Positions 6,039 to 11,051 of a stretch of DNA of 11,051 nucleotides are shown here, piece after piece; positions within the stretch are counted from its first letter, which is position 1; each line of letters starts with the position of its first letter. A program made the position numbers and the translations under genes. A model generated the notes under the pieces. The model made no database searches, was not told where the DNA came from, and saw only the letters and a program-made list of their open reading frames with translations. This DNA comes from Candidatus Bathyarchaeota archaeon (GTDB lineage Archaea > Thermoproteota > Bathyarchaeia > TCS64), in the NCBI GenBank assembly GCA_030608725.1, contig JAUWDP010000014.1, forward strand, positions 1 to 11,051, read 5' to 3'.

Positions 6039-6832
6039 GAGCCGAGCACCTTCACCATGCGCGTGCTCTCCCTCAGCTCGTCGAGGGCCTCCCGCATATC
6101 CGGGTCGTCCCTGTGGCCCACGACGTCGACGAAGAAGAGGTACTCCCAAGGCTTGCCCATTTGGGGACGGGATTCGATCTTCGTCAGGTCGATCTGTCTC
6201 CCAGCGAATGAGCCGAGAGCCCTGTGTAGTGCACCGGGTTTGTGGTCCGTGGCGAAGACCAGGGAGGTCTTGTCGTCGGACGTGGGCTGGCAATCCTCCC
6301 CACCGATGGCGATGAATCTGGTATAATTCTCCTTGTGGGCCTCGATGCCCCTCTCAATGATATTCATCTCGTAGACCTCGGCCGCACGGCTGCTGGCTAT
6401 CGCCGCCGCGTCCATGATACCCAAGGTCTTCAGCATCTTCACGCTGCCAGCGGTGTCGGAGGCGGCGACTGACTCGAGGCCGTGCCCCTCGATGAAGGCC
6501 CGGCACTGCCCCAGGGCCTGGGGGTGGGAGTAGACCTTGACCACGTCGGGGAGGGAGACCCCGGGGTTGGCGATGAGGCAGTGGATGACTCTGAGGATCA
6601 CCTCCCCCCGTGCCTTGAGGCTCCTCTCGTTGAGGAGGTCGTAGCTCCTGACGATGCTCCCCTCGATGGTGTTCTCGACGGGGATCAACCCGGTCTCCGC
6701 CTCCCCGCCCTCAACGGCGTCGAAGACATCCCTCAGGATTGGCCTAGGGAGGGGCTCCGCGGCGGCCCCGAAGTGCTGGATGATGGCCTCCTCGCTGTAG
6801 GCACCAGGCTCCCCCTGGAACGCCACCCTCAT
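6020..6832 (-). CDS. pheA: Prephenate dehydratase
   Basis: Prephenate dehydratase converts prephenate to phenylpyruvate, the last committed step before transamination to phenylalanine. The 270-residue protein has two domains. The catalytic domain (about 1-180) carries FQGEPGAYSE at 5-14, PVENTIEGS at 51-59, SHPQALGQC at 102-110 and the catalytic NYTRF at 169-173. The ACT regulatory domain (about 188-268) carries GALH at 200-203 and ESRP at 220-223, the two motifs that form the phenylalanine site in homologues, so feedback inhibition by phenylalanine is expected. There is no fused chorismate mutase, unlike the enterobacterial P-protein; that activity is supplied by the gene just upstream. The ATG overlaps the upstream stop as ATGA, with GGAGG seven bases before it. 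It is the last gene of the operon and runs into the convergent MFS gene. Confidence 0.96.
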   Translation of the reverse strand: MRVAFQGEPGAYSEEAIIQHFGAAAEPLPRPILRDVFDAVEGGEAETGLIPVENTIEGSIVRSYDLLNERSLKARGEVILRVIHCLIANPGVSLPDVVKVYSHPQALGQCRAFIEGHGLESVAASDTAGSVKMLKTLGIMDAAAIASSRAAEVYEMNIIERGIEAHKENYTRFIAIGGEDCQPTSDDKTSLVFATDHKPGALHRALGSFAGRQIDLTKIESRPQMGKPWEYLFFVDVVGHRDDPDMREALDELRESTRMVKVLGSYPRSA

Positions 6833-7107
6833 GCCGATTCCTCCAGCTGGGCCCTGGTGCAGAGATCCACGATCTCCACGAACACCTTCACTACGCCCTC
6901 GGGGTCCAAGCCCCTCTCCGTCGCCAGCTCTCGGACGCGCTCGTACACCTTACCCTCACGCGTCCTGTCCACGATGGGCAGGTTCCGCTCCCTCTTCGCC
7001 TCGCCTATCCTCTTAGCGACCTCCACGCGGCGTGCGAGGAGCTCGACTATCTGGACGTTCAACCCGTTTATCTCGTCCCTGAGCTCCGCAATCCTCTCGC
7101 TCGTCAT
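6829..7107 (-). CDS. aroQ: Chorismate mutase, AroQ type, free-standing
   Basis: This 92-residue all-helical enzyme rearranges chorismate to prephenate. Aligning by eye with the E. coli P-protein mutase domain, the active-site residues appear one number lower. They are Arg10 (LRDEI), Arg27 (ARR), Lys38 (EAKRERN), Asp47 and Arg50-Glu51 (IVDRTRE), and Gln87 near the C terminus (RAQLEE). All are present, so it should be active as the usual intertwined dimer. It lies between aroC and pheA with ATGA overlaps on both sides. GGAGGTGA is placed six bases before the ATG, one of the best ribosome sites in the operon. It feeds pheA and presumably a tyrA encoded elsewhere. No regulatory domain is present. 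Confidence 0.94.
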   Translation of the reverse strand: MTSERIAELRDEINGLNVQIVELLARRVEVAKRIGEAKRERNLPIVDRTREGKVYERVRELATERGLDPEGVVKVFVEIVDLCTRAQLEESA

Positions 7108-7128
7108 GACCCTTCACCTCCCAGCACC
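7104..7128 (-). repeat. Coupling module copy 1, aroC/aroQ junction
   Basis: Read on the minus strand, this 25-base block begins GGTGCTGGGAGG, continues with TGAA, and ends in the ATGA stop/start overlap. It matches 19 of 25 positions of the aroE/aroK junction, in the same register. It contains the ribosome binding site for aroQ and encodes the last residues of AroC. Confidence 0.7.
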
Positions 7129-8210
7129 CTAGGTATTAGCCCAGCCCTCAGGGTTTGATCGGCTAGAACCATCGCCACGACGCTCTCCACGACGGGTACG
7201 GCCCTGGGGACCACGCAGGGGTCGTGCCTCCCCTCCACGACGAGGGTGGTCTCCTCCATCCTCTCGATGTCGACTGTCCTCTGGGGCAGGCTGATGGAGG
7301 GAGTGGGCTTGAACGTGACGCTGACCGTGATGGGCATCCCGGTGCTTATCCCCCCTGTTATGCCCCCCATCCGGTTGGTCTCAGTCTCGATCCTGCCATC
7401 TCTCAACGTGAAGGCGTCGTTGCTCTCGGAGCCCTTTATCGAGGAGAACCCCCGCCCGAGGCCGAACTCCACGGCCTTCACGGCCGGGATCGCGAAGAGG
7501 GCCTTCGCCAGGTCTCCCTCCAGGGTGTCGAAGACGGGGTCTCCTATGCCCGGGGGCAGGTTCAGTGTGAAGCATTCAACGACGCCTCCCAGGCTGTCCC
7601 CCTGCTTGGAGCTCTCGGCGATGAGCTCAACCATCCTTTCGGCTATCTCCGTGTCGCCGCATCGCACGGGGTTGCCCTCGGCGTTCTCCCTGATCTCGTC
7701 GGGGCTCACCTCCCTCGCCTTGAGCCCCCCTATCTCCTTGGCGTGGGCCAGTACCTCCACGTCCAGGGTCTCTGACAGCAGCTTCTTGGCGATGGCCCCC
7801 GCCATCACGTAGCTGGCGGTTATCCTCCCGGAGAACCTGCCTCCTCCCCTGTAGTCGTTGAATCCCCCGTATCGGAGGTGGGCTGTGTAGTCGGCGTGGC
7901 CGGGTCTCGGGGTCCATCGTCTCGCCTCGTACCCGGATGAGTCCCTGTCCCTGTTCCAGACCAGGGTGCAGATGGGGGCGCCCGTCGTGAGGTCGTTGAA
8001 GACCCCGGAGAGGAGCTCGACCCTGTCCTCCTCGATCCTGCTGGTGGCCACGGCGCTCTGTCCGGGCCTCCGCCTGTCCAACTCACTCTGGATGTCCTCA
8101 GCGGAGAGCCGCAGCCCTGTGGGACATCCGTCCACGACGGCCCCCACGCATCTGCCATGGCTCTCCCCGAAGCTGGTCACCCTGTAGGTTCTGCCGATGC
8201 TGTTGCTCAT
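7104..8210 (-). CDS. aroC: Chorismate synthase
   Basis: Chorismate synthase eliminates phosphate from 5-enolpyruvylshikimate-3-phosphate (EPSP) to give chorismate, using reduced FMN without net redox change. The 368-residue protein is complete and typical. It has YRVTSFGESHG at 9-19 with the conserved His18, RRRPGQ near 47, RPGHADYT near 106-113, the YRGGGRFSGRITA block, SSIKGSESND, NRMGGITGGISTGMPI, and the C-terminal GRHDPCVVPRAVPV. The ATG at 8208-8210 overlaps the aroA stop as ATGA. The frame is open further upstream, but that part lies inside aroA and has no family similarity. The C terminus ends VLGGEGS, created by the ribosome-binding block for the next gene. A flavin reductase would have to be supplied elsewhere, unless the enzyme is bifunctional, for which there is no visible domain. 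Confidence 0.96.
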   Translation of the reverse strand: MSNSIGRTYRVTSFGESHGRCVGAVVDGCPTGLRLSAEDIQSELDRRRPGQSAVATSRIEEDRVELLSGVFNDLTTGAPICTLVWNRDRDSSGYEARRWTPRPGHADYTAHLRYGGFNDYRGGGRFSGRITASYVMAGAIAKKLLSETLDVEVLAHAKEIGGLKAREVSPDEIRENAEGNPVRCGDTEIAERMVELIAESSKQGDSLGGVVECFTLNLPPGIGDPVFDTLEGDLAKALFAIPAVKAVEFGLGRGFSSIKGSESNDAFTLRDGRIETETNRMGGITGGISTGMPITVSVTFKPTPSISLPQRTVDIERMEETTLVVEGRHDPCVVPRAVPVVESVVAMVLADQTLRAGLIPRVLGGEGS

Positions 8211-9478
8211 TCTCTCATGCCCCTTATCTCCGCCCCTATCGACTCCATGTCGTCCCAGAAGCCGGGGTACGACTTGGAGACGCAATCGGCGTCCATGATG
8301 GTGGTCTCCCCGTCAGCGACGAGGCCGAGCACCGTGAAGGCCATGGCGATCCTGTGGTCCTGGTGGGGGCTTATCATCGAGCCCTTGGGCTTCCCCCCCT
8401 CGACGGTGAACGTGTCTTCGTCCAGTGTCGTCCTCACCCCCATCCGCTTCAGCCCGTCCGCCATGGCTGCGATCCTGTCCGACTCCTTGAACTGGAGCCT
8501 CCTGATCCCTGTGAGCGTGCTGGTCCCTGACGCCGTGGCGCAGAGGGAGGCGACCACGGGGAAGAGGTCGGGGCAATCCGATATGTCCATTGACACGCCT
8601 CTCAGCTTGGCCTCCCTAACATGGATCGAGGAGTCCCGGCACTCCACGATCGCCCCCATGGACTTCAGGATGTCCAAGATGGCCGTGTCCGCCTGCTCGC
8701 TCTCTAGGTTGAGGTTCCCCAATGTAACGCCCCCAGCCATCGCGCCCGCCGCGAGGATGAAGGCAGCCGAGGACCAGTCCCCCTCGACGGTCAAATCCGC
8801 CGGGGAGTAGCTCTGCTTAGCGATCTTGTATTCAATCATATCCTCAGAGGCCTCGACCTCGACGCCGTAGAGACGCTGGGTGTCCATGGTCATGGAGATG
8901 TAGGGCTTCGACTCCAGCTGGGTCGTGATCTTAATGACCGTCTTCCTGTCAGCCAGGGGTGCCACAAGTAGGAGGGCTGAGACGAACTGGGAGCTGATGT
9001 CTCCCCTGATGGCTGCCTCGCCTCCACGGATTCTGCCTCTCCCCTTCACGGTGATGGGGGGAAGGCCTCCTTTGCTATCTATCTTCACCCCCAGATGCCT
9101 TAACCCGTCCACCAGGGGCTCCATGGGCCTCCGGGAGAGGGACGGCCCCCCCGTGAGCTTGCAGACGCCGTCGACGAGGCTGCAGACCGCCGTCATGAAC
9201 CGGATCGTGGTCCCCGACTCGCCGCAGTCTAGCTCCGCATAGGGTTCCTTGAGGGGTCCTCCTCTGACCTTCCACTCCTCATCGCTGCCTGAGACCTCCG
9301 CCCCGAGGAGTTCAAGGATCCATCGTGTCGCCAAGGTGTCGTCTGAGATGAGGGGGCTGCGTATGACGCTCTCTCCCTTAGCCAGGGCGGAGCAGATCAG
9401 TGCCCTGTGGGTCATGCTCTTGGAGGACGGGGGCTCGAGGGTTCCCCCGACGAGGCTGCGTACGACTCTTACATCCAT
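8207..9478 (-). CDS. aroA: 3-phosphoshikimate 1-carboxyvinyltransferase (EPSP synthase)
   Basis: EPSP synthase transfers the enolpyruvyl group of phosphoenolpyruvate to shikimate 3-phosphate. The 423-residue protein spans both halves of the inside-out alpha/beta barrel. Seen are PPSSKSMTHRAL at 16-27 with Lys20, Ser21 and Arg25, CGESGTTIRFM at 85-95, SLSRRPMEPL at 113-122, SSQFVSALLL at 162-171, DCPDLFP at 301-307 with the catalytic-base Asp304, KESDRIAAMADGL at 331-343, and DHRIAMA at 374-380. All of the substrate-binding motifs I would look for are there. It is separated from aroK by 11 bases and shares its stop with the aroC start. It is the only gene of the operon without an obvious Shine-Dalgarno element before its ATG, and may depend on translation through from aroK. 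Confidence 0.96.
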   Translation of the reverse strand: MDVRVVRSLVGGTLEPPSSKSMTHRALICSALAKGESVIRSPLISDDTLATRWILELLGAEVSGSDEEWKVRGGPLKEPYAELDCGESGTTIRFMTAVCSLVDGVCKLTGGPSLSRRPMEPLVDGLRHLGVKIDSKGGLPPITVKGRGRIRGGEAAIRGDISSQFVSALLLVAPLADRKTVIKITTQLESKPYISMTMDTQRLYGVEVEASEDMIEYKIAKQSYSPADLTVEGDWSSAAFILAAGAMAGGVTLGNLNLESEQADTAILDILKSMGAIVECRDSSIHVREAKLRGVSMDISDCPDLFPVVASLCATASGTSTLTGIRRLQFKESDRIAAMADGLKRMGVRTTLDEDTFTVEGGKPKGSMISPHQDHRIAMAFTVLGLVADGETTIMDADCVSKSYPGFWDDMESIGAEIRGMRE

Positions 9479-9489
9479 CGGCGTATCAT

Positions 9490-9993
9490 CTACTCTAGGT
9501 TCTCGATTATAATACTCACGACGACTTGTGGTGTGTACTCGGATGTATCGATTATTATGTCCGCTGCCTCGACGTAGCTGGGCCAGCGTTTGGTGAGGAG
9601 GCTCCTGATCTTGCCTAGCCTGTCATCGACGTTCAGCAGGGGCCTCACGTCCCTCTTGGCCTCCACTCTCTCCAGGATGACCTCGGGTTCTGCTGTGAGG
9701 AGCACCATCCTCGAGCTCCGCCTCAGGTTCTCCAGGTTCTCGGGGTTGATGACCGTCCCGCCACCGCAGGCGATGACCTGGCCGTCGAGTGCCGAGTACT
9801 CCTTCGTCACAGCCTTCTCTATCTCCCTGAACCTCTCCTCGCCGTCGGCCTGGAAGATGCTCTCGATACTCCTCCCGGTCCTGCTGACTATCTCTTGGTC
9901 CAGGTCGACGAAGGAGAGCCCCAGCTTCTCGGCCAGCATTTTCCCGACGGAGCTCTTGCCGACGCCCATGAACCCGAAGAGGGCCACGTTCAT
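9490..9993 (-). CDS. aroK: Shikimate kinase, bacterial P-loop type
   Basis: This enzyme phosphorylates shikimate at the 3-hydroxyl with ATP. The 167-residue sequence is of the NMP-kinase-like AroK/AroL family. It shows Walker A GFMGVGKS at 7-14, shikimate-binding DLD at 30-32, Arg56 in ERFREIE, CGGGT at 76-80, the lid RPLL at 117-120, and Arg136/Tyr140 near the end. The GHMP-superfamily shikimate kinase found in most archaea is absent here. The ATG at 9991-9993 overlaps the aroE stop as ATGA and has GGAGGGG seven bases upstream; longer readings run into aroE and lose the P-loop spacing. Position and codon character match the surrounding operon, so any transfer from bacteria is probably old. 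Function is secure. Confidence 0.95.
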   Translation of the reverse strand: MNVALFGFMGVGKSSVGKMLAEKLGLSFVDLDQEIVSRTGRSIESIFQADGEERFREIEKAVTKEYSALDGQVIACGGGTVINPENLENLRRSSRMVLLTAEPEVILERVEAKRDVRPLLNVDDRLGKIRSLLTKRWPSYVEAADIIIDTSEYTPQVVVSIIIENLE

Positions 9994-10014
9994 CCTTGTT
10001 CCCCTCCCAGCACC
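9990..10014 (-). repeat. Coupling module copy 2, aroE/aroK junction
   Basis: Read on the minus strand, this 25-base block starts GGTGCTGGGAGG, continues with GGAA, and ends in ATGA, in exactly the register of the copy at aroC/aroQ. It carries the aroK ribosome binding site and encodes VLGGEQG, the AroE carboxyl end. Confidence 0.7.
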
Positions 10015-10844
10015 TCTGTTACAGCGTCGTACATGAGCTCCACGGGGGGTTCCAAGCCTGTCCATAGCTTGAAAGCGGCGGCCCCTTGGTAGACCAGCAT
10101 CTTAAGACCGGAGAGGGTCCTGGCCCCGACCTCCACGGCCTCCCGGAGGAGCCTCGTCCTCAGGGGGTTGTAGACCGTGTCGAAGACCAGTGTTCCCGGT
10201 CTAATGAGGCTTCCATCCACTGGCGTGCCCTCTACGTCGGGGGTCATGCCCACGGGTGTCGTGTTGATGAGTATGTCGGCCTCCTTCAGGGCCTCTTCCA
10301 GCTCTTTTCTGCGGAGGGAAGAAGGCTCAACCGACGCTTTACATTCTGGCATCGAGGAGAGGTGTGCTGCCAGCTCCTCAGCCCTGCTTTGAGTCCTGTT
10401 AAGGATCGTGATTCTTCTCGCTTTGGCGGATAGGTGGTAACCGATCGCTTTCGCTGCTCCACCAGCTCCAACTATCACAGCCTTGATGTCCTCCAGTTCC
10501 CCGTAAGCCTCCTCTAGGGCACGGATAGCTCCTCGCCCGTCCGTGTTGTACCCCTTTAGCCTTCCCCCATCGTTCACGATCGTGTTGACTGCTCCAATAA
10601 CCAGAGCCTCGCGGTCAACCTCGTCGAGGTATTCCATGACTGCAACCTTGTGGGGGATGGTCACGTTCGCGCCCCTGACTGCCTGATCCCTCATCTCGCC
10701 GGTCATGAACGCCCCCAGCTTCGCTGGGCTCACCCCCCTGAGGTCGTACCTGTACTTCAGGCCCAGCTCCTCGTAGGCGGCGTTGTGCATAACGGCGCTC
10801 ATGGAGTGGCCCACCGGGTAGCCGAGGAGGTAGCAGACCTTCAT
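9990..10844 (-). CDS. aroE: Shikimate dehydrogenase (NADP+)
   Basis: Shikimate dehydrogenase reduces 3-dehydroshikimate to shikimate with NADPH. The 284-residue protein has the substrate domain first. Ser14 and Ser16 lie in GHSMSAVMHN, Lys66 in ANVTIPHK, and Asp102 in GYNTDGRGA, with numbers almost equal to E. coli AroE. The nucleotide domain follows, with GAGGAAKA at 126-133 and NRTQSRA at 149-155, an NRT-type loop that favours NADP. The usual proline after Ser16 is replaced by alanine. A longer reading to 10964 is open, but its arginine/serine-rich extension overlaps aroD in another frame and is rejected. The ATG at 10842-10844 follows the aroD stop by one base and has GGAG seven bases before it. 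It is translationally linked to aroK downstream. Confidence 0.95.
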   Translation of the reverse strand: MKVCYLLGYPVGHSMSAVMHNAAYEELGLKYRYDLRGVSPAKLGAFMTGEMRDQAVRGANVTIPHKVAVMEYLDEVDREALVIGAVNTIVNDGGRLKGYNTDGRGAIRALEEAYGELEDIKAVIVGAGGAAKAIGYHLSAKARRITILNRTQSRAEELAAHLSSMPECKASVEPSSLRRKELEEALKEADILINTTPVGMTPDVEGTPVDGSLIRPGTLVFDTVYNPLRTRLLREAVEVGARTLSGLKMLVYQGAAAFKLWTGLEPPVELMYDAVTEVLGGEQG

Positions 10845-10845
10845 C

Positions 10846-11051
10846 TCAGATCTCCATGATGCCGTAGATCTGCCTGAGCTCTGGGACCGTGAGCTGCCCC
10901 GGGGCGCTCTCCCTGCCTGCCTCGGACGAGGCGTACGTGTATGCGGCCCCGAAGAGGGTTGCACCCCAGCATGGGGTTTCGTAGTAGAGACGCTGGTGAT
11001 GTTGGCCTACCAAACTACCTTTGACCCCGCAAGGCTTACAGGCCAATTACC
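10846..11051 (-). CDS. aroD: 3-dehydroquinate dehydratase, type I, C-terminal end only
   Basis: The visible C terminus reads FGAAYTYASSEAGRE, then SAPGQLTVPELRQIY. The SAPGQ motif, with the Ser and Gln that contact substrate, is diagnostic of type I (Schiff-base) 3-dehydroquinate dehydratase, which makes 3-dehydroshikimate, the AroE substrate. Its place directly before aroE fits. The catalytic lysine and the rest of the barrel lie beyond the window. Oddly, the frame meets a TAA at 11047-11049. The stretch 10970-11046 translates as CKPCGVKGSLVGQHHQRLYYE, which does not look like the usual short segment with a conserved arginine before the last strand. A frameshift, damaged gene or poor sequence at a contig end is likely here. 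The identity of the last 40 residues is fairly secure; the intactness of the gene is not. Confidence 0.7.

Noticed and set aside
5100..6293. A 397-codon minus-strand frame opposite the MFS gene
   Set aside because: It is antisense to a clear membrane transporter and pheA. Its Arg/Gly/His/Pro-rich translation is typical of a shadow frame in GC-rich DNA.
8208..8285. A longer N terminus for chorismate synthase
   Set aside because: The extra residues lie inside aroA in another frame and precede the conserved YRVTSFGESHG block at an abnormal distance.
10845..10964. A longer N terminus for AroE, or a fusion with aroD
   Set aside because: The extension is Arg/Ser/Pro-rich and out of frame with the SAPGQ-containing aroD end, while the ATG at 10844 gives canonical residue numbering.

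Overview
The window looks like chromosomal DNA of a GC-rich archaeon that has tetrahydromethanopterin (H4MPT). The clearest markers are methenyl-H4MPT cyclohydrolase (mch), a separately encoded beta subunit of the archaeal ADP-forming acetyl-CoA synthetase, archaeal TATA-like elements in the AT-rich gaps, and short or absent leaders. A fragment resembling the lumenal domain of the eukaryotic translocon-associated protein beta (TRAP-beta) agrees with an archaeal origin. The sequence alone does not fix the lineage; an uncultured TACK/Bathyarchaeia-like or Asgard-like archaeon is possible. I see no tRNA, rRNA, insertion sequence, CRISPR array or phage gene.

Left part (1-4350): mch lies on the minus strand with a TTG start. 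Immediately upstream, divergently oriented, is a membrane-anchored TRAP-beta-like protein gene that is probably interrupted by a one-base frameshift in a run of six G and has an unclear 5' end. Then come acdB (minus), divergent from a LivM-type branched-chain amino acid permease (plus). The permease overlaps the 3' end of an unrecognised 119-residue protein gene (minus). These genes are mostly single and transcribed from small promoters in short AT-rich gaps.

Middle (4309-6038): an AT-rich, gene-free stretch of about 470 bp precedes a major facilitator transporter gene on the plus strand.

Right part (6020-11051): a compact minus-strand operon for aromatic amino acid synthesis, read from right to left as aroD (3' end only), aroE, aroK, aroA, aroC, a free-standing AroQ chorismate mutase, and pheA. 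It takes 3-dehydroquinate through shikimate and chorismate to prephenate and phenylpyruvate. Junctions are one-base gaps or ATGA stop/start overlaps, so translation is probably coupled. Two junctions, aroE/aroK and aroC/aroQ, share a 12-base ribosome-binding block in the same register, and give similar VLGGE carboxyl ends. The shikimate kinase is the bacterial-type P-loop enzyme, not the GHMP-type enzyme usual in archaea.

The most notable points are the TRAP-beta-like reading frame and its frameshift, the bacterial-type aroK in an archaeal operon, the repeated coupling module, and the broken aroD frame at the right edge. I did not find convincing evidence for a new multi-gene system.
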